Assembly: GCA_017521245.1 (NCBI GenBank)
Contig: JAFXDI010000028.1
Coordinates: 1 to 33,180 of the forward strand
Origin: Bacteroidales bacterium
Lineage (GTDB): Bacteria; Bacteroidota; Bacteroidia; Bacteroidales; G3-4614
Direction: 5' to 3'
Length of the DNA: 33,180 nt
This document shows, in pieces, positions 17,474 to 25,736 of this stretch (position 1 is the stretch's first letter; each line of letters opens with the position of its first letter). Position numbers and translations under genes: made by a program. The notes beneath the pieces were generated by a model. The model worked only from the letters and a program-made list of their open reading frames with translations, had not been told where the DNA came from and did not search any database.

Positions 17474-17484
17474 AATTTTAGTAA
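17474..17484. repeat. 11-bp direct repeat, right copy
   Basis: AATTTTAGTAA, overlapping the last two codons of the gene ending at 17478. Same sequence as 17380-17390. Confidence 0.55.
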
Positions 17485-18035
17485 CCTCCGTTATCCTCTG
17501 AGAAGTCCATATCACTGAAACCTTCGGTGTCTAATTCATCGGGGTTATATCCATTTTCAATGCCGTAATCGTCTTCGTCTATATCTATTGTTGACGATGC
17601 AGCAAACTTTTTATCCATCTCCTCAATTGACATAACCTGTTTAGGAGCATTACCTTTAGCTTTTGTACACAATGGGTCTAACAAATTTTTACCCAATTCA
17701 ATCTCTCTCAACTCCATAAAGAACGAACGGTCAGCCATCATATCAAATACGAAAAGTGCACGTTGGTGTTCCTCTTCAATCAATTCACTTAATCTGGTAT
17801 CTTCCATCAACCAAACATCCTCATCAGAAGATGAGTCCATTTCAATAAGAGTTACCTCTTCTCTTTTTTCCCAGTTGTCTTCGCAGATAAAGAAAGAGGT
17901 TAGTTGGTCTTTAGTGTAATTTACCGATTCCAAAATTGCGTCATTTAACTCTAAGAATGTTGCTTCAGAGTCAATGCAAATTTCGCGTGAAAAGGTTTCT
18001 ACCTCATCTGAAAGTAATAAAAACTTGTATATCAT
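17478..18035 (-). CDS. PRiA4 ORF-3 family (IS1096 TnpR passenger-like) protein
   Basis: 185 residues. The N-terminal ~120 residues match the PRiA4-ORF3/TnpR-passenger fold by pattern: a strand start MIYKFLLLSDE, the block ATFLELNDAILESVNY, then SFFICEDNW and a conserved FVFDMMADRSFFMEL. Family knowledge: such proteins ride in some insertion elements and plasmids but are also common stand-alone chromosomal genes in Bacteroidetes, with no known activity. The C-terminal 50 residues are strongly acidic and probably disordered. It lies downstream of lpxA in the opposite sense of gene order (lpxA ends at 18137, this gene starts at 18035 with its own promoter). No transposase is nearby. Confidence 0.75.
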   Translation of the reverse strand: MIYKFLLLSDEVETFSREICIDSEATFLELNDAILESVNYTKDQLTSFFICEDNWEKREEVTLIEMDSSSDEDVWLMEDTRLSELIEEEHQRALFVFDMMADRSFFMELREIELGKNLLDPLCTKAKGNAPKQVMSIEEMDKKFAASSTIDIDEDDYGIENGYNPDELDTEGFSDMDFSEDNGGY

Positions 18036-18076
18036 AAATATAAAATTTAATCTTCTTTTTTATCTTAATTCTAAGG

Positions 18077-18107
18077 CAAAGTTATGTAATACCTATTAAA
18101 TAGACAA
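18077..18107 (-). promoter_or_regulatory. Putative promoter of the PRiA4-ORF3 family gene
   Basis: On the minus strand: TTGT (18107-18104), 19 bases, then TAACTTTG (18084-18077), close to the TTTG-N19-TAnnTTTG consensus. It lies past the lpxA stop and would start transcription about 35 bases before the ATG. Confidence 0.5.
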
Positions 18108-18136
18108 TACATTTAATAAAAAAATATCCTTAATTT

Positions 18137-18910
18137 TTATTTTCCTTTGACAATACCTCTGTCAGAAGATTTTATGAATTCAACAATAACTCTTTTTTCT
18201 TCTGAGTCGGCTACTTCTGCCTCTATTTTATTCAAGGCTTCGGTGTTGTTTAATCCCGAATTAAATAGTATTCTGTAAATATTTTGAATCTCTTCTATTT
18301 GCTCTGCTGAAAAACCTCTACGTCTTAATCCAATTAGGTTTATGCCGGCAAATACGGTAGGAATTCTTCCTACAACTGCGTATGGAGGAACATCTTTGTT
18401 TATGTGGCTTCCGCCTTGAATCATTACATGAGGTCCAATTTTAGAGAATTGGTGCATAAGGGTTCCTCCTCCAATTGTTGCAAAGTCGTCAATTTCAACT
18501 TCTCCTGCAATTTGCGAAGCATTAGCAACAATTATATTGTTTTTTAGAATACAATCGTGAGCAATATGTGAGTATGCCATAATAAGACAGTTGTTTCCAA
18601 CAACAGTCTTTCCTCTTGAAGCGGTGCCTCTATTAACGGTAACAAACTCTCTGATTGTTGTGTTGTCGCCAATCTCAGCAGTGCTATACTCTCCTCTAAA
18701 TTTAAGATCTTGAGGTTCCCCTGCAATAACAGCACCTGTGCATATATGGCAATTCTTTCCAATGCGAGAACCTTTTAAGATACAAGCATTAGCGTCAATT
18801 CTTGTGCCATCACCAATTATAACGTCCTCTTCAATTGTTACAAAAGGACCAATGATAACATCTTTGCCTATTCGGGCATCTGGGTGTATCGAAGCAAGTG
18901 TTTGTTGCAT
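18137..18910 (-). CDS. lpxA: Acyl-ACP--UDP-N-acetylglucosamine O-acyltransferase LpxA
   Basis: 257 residues. First enzyme of lipid A synthesis, putting a 3-hydroxyacyl chain on UDP-GlcNAc in the cytoplasm. The N-terminal two-thirds is a left-handed beta-helix of hexapeptide repeats (IGKDVIIGPFVTIEEDVIIG and onward). The catalytic His is His118 in SHIAHDC, matching His125 of the E. coli enzyme; the C-terminal helical part holds GLRRRGFSAEQI. It starts 14 bases after lpxC-fabZ, so it is the last gene of an lpxD, lpxC-fabZ, lpxA transcript. Confidence 0.97.
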   Translation of the reverse strand: MQQTLASIHPDARIGKDVIIGPFVTIEEDVIIGDGTRIDANACILKGSRIGKNCHICTGAVIAGEPQDLKFRGEYSTAEIGDNTTIREFVTVNRGTASRGKTVVGNNCLIMAYSHIAHDCILKNNIIVANASQIAGEVEIDDFATIGGGTLMHQFSKIGPHVMIQGGSHINKDVPPYAVVGRIPTVFAGINLIGLRRRGFSAEQIEEIQNIYRILFNSGLNNTEALNKIEAEVADSEEKRVIVEFIKSSDRGIVKGK

Positions 18911-18924
18911 ATCTATCTTTTCTA

Positions 18925-20307
18925 TTATTTGTTTTTTACTATTTGAGCCAAAAATTCAGCCTCTGTTGCAATTTTATCTCCAACGAAAACGTATCCTTTC
19001 ATTGATGCGCAACCTCTTCTTAACTCTGTCATAAACGACACGTGGAATATAGCTGTATCTCCGGGAACAACTTTTTGTCTGAACTTAACATTGTTTATTG
19101 TCAAGAAGTATGTTGAGTATGCTTCAGGATCTTCAACAGTGTTTAGTACCAACAAACCACCTGTTTGTGCCATTGCCTCAACCAATAAAACTCCGGGAAC
19201 AACGGGCTCCTGAGGGAAGTGTCCTTGGAAGAAAGGCTCATTTGCAGTAAAGTTCTTAATACCTACAATCGCTTTCTCATCCATATTGATGATTTTATCG
19301 ACCAATAGCATAGGATAGCGGTGGGGTAATAACTCTTTAATCCTGTTTACATCCATCAAGGGGGGGGTGTTAGGATTGTAGTTGGGAGCCTGTATCTCTT
19401 GTCTTTTTATGTCTTTACGAATTGCTCTTGCAAGTTTGTTGTTTATTCCGTGTCCTGAACGGGTAGCAATAACTCTACCTTTAATTGGTCTTCCAATTAA
19501 AGCAAGGTCACCCATAAGATCAAGAAGTTTATGTCTTGCAGGTTCGTTATCAAATACCAAAGGCTTGTTGTTTATGTAGCCAAGTTCTAAAGAGTTTTTC
19601 TTTTGTGTGCCCATAAGGTCCGACAAACGATCTAACTCCTCTTGCGACATCTCTTGGTCATATATAACAATGGCATTGTCAAGATCTCCTCCTTTTATTA
19701 GTCCGGCCTTTAGAAGAGGCTCAATCTCTCTAACAAATACAAATGTTCTGCTTGCGGCAATCTCCTCTTTAAAATTTGCCATATCTTCAAGGGTGGCAAA
19801 TTGATTACTCAAAACAGGAGAGTTGAAACTAATAAGAGTGTTGATGCTGAAATTCTCATCAGGGAGTATTATAAGAGAAGCACCACTCTCTTCATCTTTA
19901 ACCTCTATCTTATTTTTAACTACATAAAAATCTTGGTCAGCATTTAACTCTTCAATTCCAACACGCTCAATCTCCTCGGCATAGCGAATAGCGCTACCAT
20001 CAAGAATGGGAAATTCAGGAGCATTAACCTCTATTAAACAGTTTGTAATACCGTATGCGTATAATGCTGCCATACCATGTTCTATGGTGCTGACAGTTAC
20101 ATCACCTTTTTTTACAACAGTTCCACGTTGTGTTTGGCACACAGCCTCAGCAATTGCATCAATTATAGGTTCGTCTTCAATATCAATACGTTTTATCTTG
20201 TAACCGAAGTTTTCGGGAGCAGGGTTAAATGTTACAGTAATATCAAGTCCTGTGTGTAAACCCTTGCCGCTTAACGAGAAACTCTCTTTTAAACTTTTTT
20301 GTTTCAT
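18925..20307 (-). CDS. lpxC-fabZ: Bifunctional LpxC deacetylase / FabZ dehydratase fusion
   Basis: 460 residues from the ATG at 20307; an in-frame TTG at 20349 is less likely. Residues 1-305 are LpxC, the zinc deacetylase that commits UDP-acyl-GlcNAc to lipid A. Its zinc ligands are His77 (STIEHGM), His259 and Asp263 (HKLLDLMGD), with a catalytic His286 (SGHGIN). Residues ~318-460 are FabZ, the 3-hydroxyacyl-ACP dehydratase, with [11 protein letters not shown], catalytic His363 (GHFPQEP) and Glu377 ([10 protein letters not shown]). The fusion is a hallmark of Bacteroidetes. It may balance chain supply between lipid A and fatty acid synthesis, which is inference. It lies between lpxD and lpxA in one orientation. 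Confidence 0.97.
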   Translation of the reverse strand: MKQKSLKESFSLSGKGLHTGLDITVTFNPAPENFGYKIKRIDIEDEPIIDAIAEAVCQTQRGTVVKKGDVTVSTIEHGMAALYAYGITNCLIEVNAPEFPILDGSAIRYAEEIERVGIEELNADQDFYVVKNKIEVKDEESGASLIILPDENFSINTLISFNSPVLSNQFATLEDMANFKEEIAASRTFVFVREIEPLLKAGLIKGGDLDNAIVIYDQEMSQEELDRLSDLMGTQKKNSLELGYINNKPLVFDNEPARHKLLDLMGDLALIGRPIKGRVIATRSGHGINNKLARAIRKDIKRQEIQAPNYNPNTPPLMDVNRIKELLPHRYPMLLVDKIINMDEKAIVGIKNFTANEPFFQGHFPQEPVVPGVLLVEAMAQTGGLLVLNTVEDPEAYSTYFLTINNVKFRQKVVPGDTAIFHVSFMTELRRGCASMKGYVFVGDKIATEAEFLAQIVKNK

Positions 20308-20438
20308 AGTTTTAAATTTTGTGATAAACACCTCTGCAAATAAACTCAAATATTTTTTACAAAAAAAGTTTTTTCTAAAAAAATATTTGAAAGATTAAAT
20401 CTTTTTTATTGATGTTTTGGATTATAATATTTTAGATA

Positions 20439-21497
20439 TTAAATATTCTCTTCTTTTTCCGAAAGTTTTGATTTCAAGTTTTCTATCTCTTTTCGCAACT
20501 CTCTAATTGTACTATTTATTTCAGGAAGTCGTTTAACCAATACCACCTGCCTTGCAAATTCTTTTGAAGGAATGGCAGGGTATCCCATAAGGCTGCATGC
20601 AGAATCAACATTGTTTGGAATACCAGATTGAGCGCCAATATTAACATTATCGGCGATGGTAATATGACCGGCAAATCCAACCTGACCTCCAATCATACAA
20701 TGTTTTCCAACTTTTGTTGAGCCGGCAACGCCAACTTGAGCCGCCATAACCGTACTTTCGCCAATCTCAACGTTGTGAGCCACCTGAATAAGATTGTCTA
20801 ATTTTGCACCGCGTCTGATAACGGTAGAGCCCATTGTTGCTCTGTCTATTGTGGTGTTTGCTCCAATTTCAACATTATCTTCCACAACAACATTACCTAT
20901 TTGAGCAATCTTCATATACTCACCGTTTTGAGGAGCAAAGCCAAAACCGTCGCTACCAATAACGCAACCAGCATGTATTATAACATTATTACCAATTTTG
21001 CAGTTGTGGTAAATCTTGACACCGGGATATATAATACAATTTGTTCCAATTTTAACATTATCACCAATATAGCATTGTGGATATATTTTGCTGTTGTTAT
21101 CAACAGAGGCATTGCTTGATATGTAAGAGAATGATCCAATATATATATTATCTCCAAGAGTTGCACTATCGGCAACAAAAGCATTCTCCTCAATACCGCT
21201 CTTTTGAGGTCGGGTTGCTTGATCAACCATATTTAATAAAAGAGCAAGACATGCATATGGATCATCAACCTTAATGAGAGTTGTTTTTACCTCTTGCTCT
21301 GGAATAAAATCTCTTCTGACTAAAACTGCACTCGCTTCGGTAGTGTAAATGCAGTGAGTATATTTGCTATTTGCAAGAAACGACAAAGTTCCGGGTTTGC
21401 CATCATCTATTTTTGAAAGGTTGCTTACTTTAATAGAAGCATCGCCAACAACTTCTCCATGTAAGAACGACGCAATTTGTTCAACTGAAAATTCCAT
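20439..21497 (-). CDS. lpxD: UDP-3-O-(3-hydroxyacyl)glucosamine N-acyltransferase LpxD
   Basis: 352 residues. LpxD adds the second 3-hydroxyacyl chain in the lipid A pathway. Residues 1-100 are the uridine-binding domain, followed by a long left-handed beta-helix of hexad repeats and a C-terminal helix. The catalytic base is His241 in [11 protein letters not shown]. Family signature [11 protein letters not shown] is present at 179-189. It heads the lpxD, lpxC-fabZ, lpxA group; the 131-base gap to lpxC-fabZ has no visible terminator. Confidence 0.96.
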   Translation of the reverse strand: MEFSVEQIASFLHGEVVGDASIKVSNLSKIDDGKPGTLSFLANSKYTHCIYTTEASAVLVRRDFIPEQEVKTTLIKVDDPYACLALLLNMVDQATRPQKSGIEENAFVADSATLGDNIYIGSFSYISSNASVDNNSKIYPQCYIGDNVKIGTNCIIYPGVKIYHNCKIGNNVIIHAGCVIGSDGFGFAPQNGEYMKIAQIGNVVVEDNVEIGANTTIDRATMGSTVIRRGAKLDNLIQVAHNVEIGESTVMAAQVGVAGSTKVGKHCMIGGQVGFAGHITIADNVNIGAQSGIPNNVDSACSLMGYPAIPSKEFARQVVLVKRLPEINSTIRELRKEIENLKSKLSEKEENI

Positions 21498-21835
21498 ACT
21501 ATATACTTTATGTAAAACCTCGTACTATTAAAGGTCGTAATAATTATATTTCTGCAAATTTCGTAAAAAAAATTTATATACTCCAATATTATTATGCTCT
21601 AAATTTGCAATTGTGTGAATAAATTACCTGCTTTTCAGAAAAACTATCCAATTTTAGAATATGTTTGAATCTGTAAAATTATAGTTATATGTTATTTTAT
21701 TTAGTTGATTAACAAAAATAATTTAGCAATTTAACATTTGTTGTGTGTTGATTTTATCTATATAAATATATAATGTATTATAATTGCAGAAGAATTTTTA
21801 ATTTTATGAACAAACTAATAATGCTTCATAAATAA
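21498..21835. other. 338-base AT-rich divergent spacer
   Basis: No coding stretch or RNA gene was recognised. It separates lpxD (leftward) from a broken secreted-protein gene (rightward). The only motif noted is TAAATTTG at 21600-21607 (+), a match to the -7 consensus but more than 200 bases before the next start. No clear terminator or inverted repeat. Confidence 0.5.
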
Positions 21836-22420
21836 ATGAAAAAATTGATAACCCTATTACTCTCATTCTTGATGATACAGAGTGTGGCAAATGCAACGGT
21901 AAAATTTTATGATCTTTATATGCCCGAACCTTTGCCAGAAAATGCTCCAGACTGGATGAAGGCAATTGCTGAAAATCCATCGGGAGTAAACTTTTACGAA
22001 ATGCAAGAAAAATATCAAGAGTGGGCTGCGGCTGATGTAGATGTTCGTGTAAGGATAGTGGAGAATAAACAAGTAGTTAATTTCTATCGAAGATGGATGA
22101 GTGCATATTGCGGCTATGTAACATCTGATGGAACAATTAAACTACCCACAATGGCAGAGTATAAAGCATACGTTGATGCAATAAATTCTTCTTCAAAAGC
22201 TACCCAAAGCCTTTTAAAAAGCGAGCTGGAGCAACCCATTTGGCGAAATATAGGACCAAATAAAACATATACCAATCAAAATGGAGAGTTAAAACAAAAA
22301 GATTCTCAAGTTTGTGTTTATCGTATAGCCGTAAGTATGACAGACAGTGCAACTCTGTATTGCTGAACTGAGAGTGGAGTTGTATTTAAAACAACAGACA
22401 AAGGCGAAACTTTACCATAA
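21836..22420 (+). pseudogene. Broken secreted-protein gene (remnant of a larger BNR/Asp-box-like protein)
   Basis: The open part encodes 176 residues with a signal peptide (MKKLITLLLSFLMIQSVANA) and a domain containing EPLPENAPDWMKAIAENPSG and NFYRRWMSAYCGYVT. It stops at TGA (22364-22366). Translation past that TGA in the same frame continues for 17 codons as TESGVVFKTTDKGET, an Asp-box-like start of a beta-propeller repeat, until a TAA at 22418. A one-base slip just beyond restores a short HKCN-type stretch and then everything is full of stops. A GGA-to-TGA change plus a frameshift and a large 3' deletion explains this best. The full family appears to be large secreted Bacteroidales proteins with repeats of this type; that is recollection, not a search result. 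The 176-residue piece might still be made. Confidence 0.7.
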
Positions 22421-22474
22421 GTGCAACATATAGTTTCTAATCGTATAGTTTTAACAAACAAATAACGCATTCAT

Positions 22475-22514
22475 ACTTCAAGGCGAAGTCTCTTTTGATA
22501 CTCTCCCTTGAAGT
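22475..22514 (+). terminator. Weak terminator-like hairpin after the pseudogene
   Basis: ACTTCAAGG (22475-22483) pairs with CCTTGAAGT (22506-22514), loop 22 bases, followed by TTTTAAG. The long loop makes it weak; it may be the surviving end of the broken gene. Confidence 0.4.
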
Positions 22515-22569
22515 TTTTAAGTAAATTTATATTTATAGGCATACATTTTTATATAATAAAAAATTATAT

Positions 22570-22577
22570 TACCTTTG
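22570..22577 (+). promoter_or_regulatory. Putative spt promoter, -7 box
   Basis: TACCTTTG matches TAnnTTTG; a T-rich stretch (TTTT at 22546-22549) sits at the -33 distance. The predicted start is about 49 bases before the spt ATG. Confidence 0.5.
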
Positions 22578-22632
22578 CTCAGTCAAAGAGGAATAACCCT
22601 TTAGATGTGATTTATATTAAAACATACTGAAT

Positions 22633-23784
22633 ATGAAGTTGTTACAACAAAAATTAGCAAAGTATGATGCTCCTCAAAAAGCAAAAGCATTAGGAGTATA
22701 TCCCTATTTTAGAGCAATAGAGAGCGACCAAGACACTGAGGTTATAATAAACGGTAAGAAAGTCTTAATGTTTGGTTCAAACAGTTATTTAGGTTTGACC
22801 AATCACCCAAAAATCAAAGAGGCAGCCATTGAGGCAACAAAAAAATACGGAACAGGATGTGCCGGATCTCGTTTCTTAAACGGAACACTTGACATACACA
22901 CTCAATTAGAGAAACGCTTAGCAGAGTTTGTAGGAAAAGAGGAGGCGATAATCTACTCAACAGGATTTCAAGTAAACCTTGGAGTCGTATCTTGTTTAAC
23001 AGGAAGAGCAGACTACATTATCTGGGATGAGTTAGATCACGCATCAATCATTGAAGGACGCCGTTTAGCATTCTCAACACAACTAAAATACAAACACAAC
23101 GATATGGAGTCTTTGGAGAAAGTACTAAAATCGCTACCCGAGGACAAAGTAAAATTGATTGTAACAGACGGAGTGTTCAGTATGGAGGGTGATGTGGCAA
23201 ATCTCCCTGAAATAGTTAAACTGGCTGAGAAATACAATGCTGCAACATACGTTGACGAGGCACATGGTATAGGAGTATTCGGACGCAACGGACGCGGAAC
23301 ATGCGATCACTTTGGAGTAACAAAAGATGTAGATTTGATAATGGGAACATTCTCAAAATCGTTTGCATCATTAGGAGGATTTATAGCAACCGATGCCGTA
23401 ACAGCAAACTATCTCCGTCACAACTCACGTTCATACATATTCAGTGCAAGTATCACACCGGCATCAACAGCGGCAGCAAATGCAGCACTTGATATAATGT
23501 TGAGTGAGCCAGAGCGAATAGATAACCTTTGGGAGATTACAAACTACGCCTTAGAGGGATTCCGTAATATGGGCTGTGAGATAGGAAACACATCAACACC
23601 AATCATACCATTGTATATTCGCGACAATAATAAAACATTTATGATAACTCGCGAGTTATTTGATGAAGGATTATTTGTTAACCCGGTAGTATCGCCAGCA
23701 GTACCAAGCCAAGACACATTAATCCGATTCTCATTGATGGCAACACACACCAAAGAGCAATTAGATTATGCGTTTGACATATAG
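22633..23784 (+). CDS. spt: Serine palmitoyltransferase (alpha-oxoamine synthase), C-terminus frameshifted
   Basis: 383 residues as read. SPT condenses serine with a long acyl-CoA (or acyl carrier) to 3-ketosphinganine, the first step of Bacteroidales sphingolipids. Blocks are LMFGSNSYLGLTNHP, GCAGSRFLNGTLDIH, the PLP-ring Asp in YVDEAHGIGVFG and Schiff-base Lys242 in GTFSKSFASLGG. The reading frame stops at TAG (23782-23784) right after YAFDI, but the next frame from 23784 reads EKVFKKYEVIK and ends TAA at 23819, which fits the family's C-terminal helix. Inserting one A near 23781 joins the two. So it is either a real 1-base deletion that trims about 12 residues or a sequence error. The catalytic core is complete. 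KAS or AONS family relatives (KBL, BioF) are less likely, given strong resemblance to Bacteroides SPT. Confidence 0.9.
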   Translation: MKLLQQKLAKYDAPQKAKALGVYPYFRAIESDQDTEVIINGKKVLMFGSNSYLGLTNHPKIKEAAIEATKKYGTGCAGSRFLNGTLDIHTQLEKRLAEFVGKEEAIIYSTGFQVNLGVVSCLTGRADYIIWDELDHASIIEGRRLAFSTQLKYKHNDMESLEKVLKSLPEDKVKLIVTDGVFSMEGDVANLPEIVKLAEKYNAATYVDEAHGIGVFGRNGRGTCDHFGVTKDVDLIMGTFSKSFASLGGFIATDAVTANYLRHNSRSYIFSASITPASTAAANAALDIMLSEPERIDNLWEITNYALEGFRNMGCEIGNTSTPIIPLYIRDNNKTFMITRELFDEGLFVNPVVSPAVPSQDTLIRFSLMATHTKEQLDYAFDI

Positions 23785-23844
23785 AGAAGGTGTTCAAGAA
23801 ATACGAAGTGATAAAATAAGTTCATAGTATTAAGACTAACATAT

Positions 23845-23885
23845 ACAAAGAAAGAGTTGCATTTTAAGTGCAACTCTTTCTTTGT
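23845..23885 (+). terminator. spt terminator
   Basis: A perfect 17-bp stem: ACAAAGAAAGAGTTGCA (23845-23861) with TGCAACTCTTTCTTTGT (23869-23885), loop TTTTAAG. It sits between convergent spt and the DUF486 gene. Confidence 0.85.
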
Positions 23886-23891
23886 ATTATT

Positions 23892-23944
23892 CCGGCAACT
23901 ACCCAAATGGCGGTTGAGTTTACGAATCCGAAAACTAAAAACTA
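23892..23944 (-). repeat. Dispersed intergenic repeat, copy B
   Basis: On the minus strand it reads TAGTTTTTAG at its start, three bases after the DUF486 stop codon, with the core TTCGTAAACTCAACCG and GGGTAGTTGCCGG at the end. 43 of 53 positions match copy A at 2253-2305, in the same orientation relative to the gene it follows. Confidence 0.6.
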
Positions 23945-23947
23945 CCA

Positions 23948-24322
23948 TTACTTCATAAACACAAAGTAAACAGCCATAATAAGGCAGATGAAAGCAGCGA
24001 GGTGATTCCAATGCAGAGCCTCGCCTTTAAAGCAAACCGAAGCAAAAACGGTAAACACCACAAGAGTAATAACCTCTTGAATAACCTTTAACTGCATAAG
24101 TGTAAACGGACCACCGTTTCCCACAAAACCAATTCTGTTAGCAGGAATTTGGAACGAGTATTCCGCTAAGGCAATACCCCATGAAAATAGTATAACCACC
24201 CAAATAGGCCATCCGGTTGAGATATTCATCTCTTGTAATTTAAGGTGTCCATACCAAGCAAGTGTCATAAATATATTAGATATGACCAATAATATAACAG
24301 TATAAAATGCTGATAAATACAT
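23948..24322 (-). CDS. DUF486 (DMT-like) small membrane protein
   Basis: 124 residues with four hydrophobic segments (about 4-20, 38-55, 78-95, 105-123) and the DUF486 blocks FMTLAWYGHLK, WGIALAEYSFQIPANRIG and FTLMQLKVIQEVITL. The family looks like half of a drug/metabolite transporter and probably dimerises in the inner membrane; no substrate is established. The gene ends just before repeat copy B and is about 60 bases downstream of ttcA in the same direction, so the two may be one transcript. Confidence 0.9.
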   Translation of the reverse strand: MYLSAFYTVILLVISNIFMTLAWYGHLKLQEMNISTGWPIWVVILFSWGIALAEYSFQIPANRIGFVGNGGPFTLMQLKVIQEVITLVVFTVFASVCFKGEALHWNHLAAFICLIMAVYFVFMK

Positions 24323-24360
24323 AATTATTTAAATTGGGAATTATTTTAAAAAAAATATCT

Positions 24361-24384
24361 CTAACAACTAAAAACTAACAACTA
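24361..24384 (-). repeat. TAGTTGTTAG-type tail at the ttcA stop
   Basis: From the stop codon the minus strand reads TAGTTGTTAG, then TTTTTAGTTGTTAG. It resembles the first ten bases of repeat copies A, B and C. Possibly a fragment of the same repeat family. Confidence 0.4.
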
Positions 24385-25122
24385 ACAACTCTTTCTAGGC
24401 AGATAATCAGGCATAATGTTCTCCATACTCTTCCAGATACTGCTTCTCACATTAGGATTAAGCTTTTCAAGGTCAGCAATAATCTTTTCAACATCACTCC
24501 TGAAACTACTCTTTTCGTAAGGACAACACTTCTTCTGAATAACATACCCTTCGTTGTTTGCCAACTCTTTAATAACGCTCTCCTCAATCAAAGCGAGGGG
24601 ACGAATAATAGCAACATCAAACTTCTCCATTTGCAAAAGCGGGGGCATTGATGATATAGAACCCTGAAAAGCCATATTCATAATAAGAGTAGCAATAACA
24701 TCATCCTTATGATGTCCCAAAGCAATACGCTTAAAACCATTCTTTTTAGCATACTCAAAAAGAGCCTTACGTCTATACCACGAACACAAAAAGCAAGGCG
24801 ATTTGCGTTTGTCTTTAGTAAGGTCAATTGAGATATCCATTACATCAAACTCAACACCTAAACCCTCGCAAAAACCTTTCAAATATTCGGTGTCTGAATC
24901 ATACCCCATACCTTCGTTTCTGATATGAAGAGCAGTAACACTAAATTTTGGAGAGTGAATTTTAGACCGCATAGCAAGAAGCTGAGTAAGAGCCAACGAG
25001 TCTTTGCCACCCGACAACCCAATGAGTACCTTATCCCCATCAGCAATAAGAGCATAATCCTTAATGCAAGTTCTTACCAACTTATCACACTTCTTCAATA
25101 AAGAGTTGCTATCCTGTTGCAT
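24382..25122 (-). CDS. ttcA: TtcA-type tRNA 2-thiocytidine synthase
   Basis: 246 residues from the ATG at 25122; an upstream in-frame TTG at 25170 is unlikely. The PP-loop is SGGKDS (37-42). Two cysteines in PCFLCSW (Cys110, Cys113) and one in KKCCPYE (Cys199 or 200) match the three ligands of the TtcA 4Fe-4S cluster, and GHHKDDVIATL is the family's second ATP-side motif. TtcA thiolates C32 of certain tRNAs in the cytoplasm. The C-terminus is Ser-Cys and the stop lies inside a TAGTTGTTAG element. A -7 box lies 46-53 bases upstream. A related PP-loop tRNA thiolase (TtuA type) is less likely given the single CxxC pattern. Confidence 0.9.
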   Translation of the reverse strand: MQQDSNSLLKKCDKLVRTCIKDYALIADGDKVLIGLSGGKDSLALTQLLAMRSKIHSPKFSVTALHIRNEGMGYDSDTEYLKGFCEGLGVEFDVMDISIDLTKDKRKSPCFLCSWYRRKALFEYAKKNGFKRIALGHHKDDVIATLIMNMAFQGSISSMPPLLQMEKFDVAIIRPLALIEESVIKELANNEGYVIQKKCCPYEKSSFRSDVEKIIADLEKLNPNVRSSIWKSMENIMPDYLPRKSC

Positions 25123-25167
25123 TGTAAAATATAGAGCAATTATTCTTTCTTTCGTAAAATTTGCCTG

Positions 25168-25175
25168 CAAATTTA
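25168..25175 (-). promoter_or_regulatory. Putative ttcA promoter, -7 box
   Basis: TAAATTTG on the minus strand, predicted start about 39 bases before the ATG at 25122. It is back-to-back with the plus-strand box at 25219-25226. Confidence 0.4.
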
Positions 25176-25218
25176 CTATTTTATTATTTAATAAGAGTGA
25201 TAAAACTAAACTTTTACC

Positions 25219-25226
25219 TAAATTTG
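25219..25226 (+). promoter_or_regulatory. Putative promoter of the YcxB-like gene, -7 box
   Basis: TAAATTTG, predicted start about 38 bases before the ATG at 25271. It supports starting that gene at 25271 and not further upstream. Confidence 0.4.
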
Positions 25227-25270
25227 TGTTCTATATAGTATATAAGCATATATATAGTTTAATAGATAAT

Positions 25271-25729
25271 ATGGCAATAAAAACCCAAATATTCACAATG
25301 CGACCTATGCAGTTTGTAAACATAATATTGCATCTGCAACTCAAGCGTTACCGATATGTAGCAATAGCGGTAGCCGTAGCATTGATAGCGTTGCCCATAA
25401 TAAAACTACAATATATCTACGCCTCAATAATAATACTGTTCGGAACAATCCCCTTTATAATATTTCATCTCTATTTTTCAGCAGTAATGCAGATAAAGAT
25501 AAGCCCCTTTGCCGATAAACACTTGCTAATAGATGAAGAAAAAATAGTAGTAGTACCAACAGTAGGAGAGGAGAAAGAATTTAAAAAAGAAGAGATAAAA
25601 TACAGAGGATATAACCGAGGGTATTACATATTAAGTACCCCCGATAAAGGATTACTGATGGTATCGGCAGAAGCCTTTAACACAGAAGAGGAACGAAACA
25701 TATTTATAAAATTATACACATCAAAATAA
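25271..25729 (+). CDS. YcxB-like small membrane protein, hypothetical
   Basis: 152 residues from the ATG at 25271. A longer reading from 25064 would overlap the 5' end of ttcA on the other strand and lacks a promoter, so I reject it. Two membrane segments (about 26-44 and 48-68) are followed by a soluble C-terminal half of beta-rich character with DEEKIVVVPTVGEEKEF, GYYILSTPDKGLLMVSAEAF and EERNIFIKLY, the layout of YcxB-type proteins. The TPR/PD40 gene starts seven bases after the stop, so they form an operon. No known function. Codons end mostly in A (ATA, GTA, ACA). Confidence 0.72.
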   Translation: MAIKTQIFTMRPMQFVNIILHLQLKRYRYVAIAVAVALIALPIIKLQYIYASIIILFGTIPFIIFHLYFSAVMQIKISPFADKHLLIDEEKIVVVPTVGEEKEFKKEEIKYRGYNRGYYILSTPDKGLLMVSAEAFNTEEERNIFIKLYTSK

Positions 25730-25736
25730 ACATAAT

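Noticed and set aside
17478..18035. Evidence of an active IS1096-type insertion element
   Set aside because: Only the passenger-family protein is present; there is no transposase or element-scale terminal repeat, and stand-alone chromosomal copies are common.
20308..20349. Longer N-terminus for LpxC-FabZ from a TTG
   Set aside because: LpxC proteins begin close to [19 protein letters not shown], so the ATG at 20307 is preferred.
22364..22366. TGA read as glycine or tryptophan (alternative genetic code)
   Set aside because: About 26 conserved genes contain no in-frame TGA, and the frame downstream of this TGA breaks again within 18 codons. Simple pseudogene decay fits better.
25064..25270. 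Longer N-terminus for the YcxB-like protein
   Set aside because: It would run antisense over the start of ttcA and over both divergent -7 boxes.
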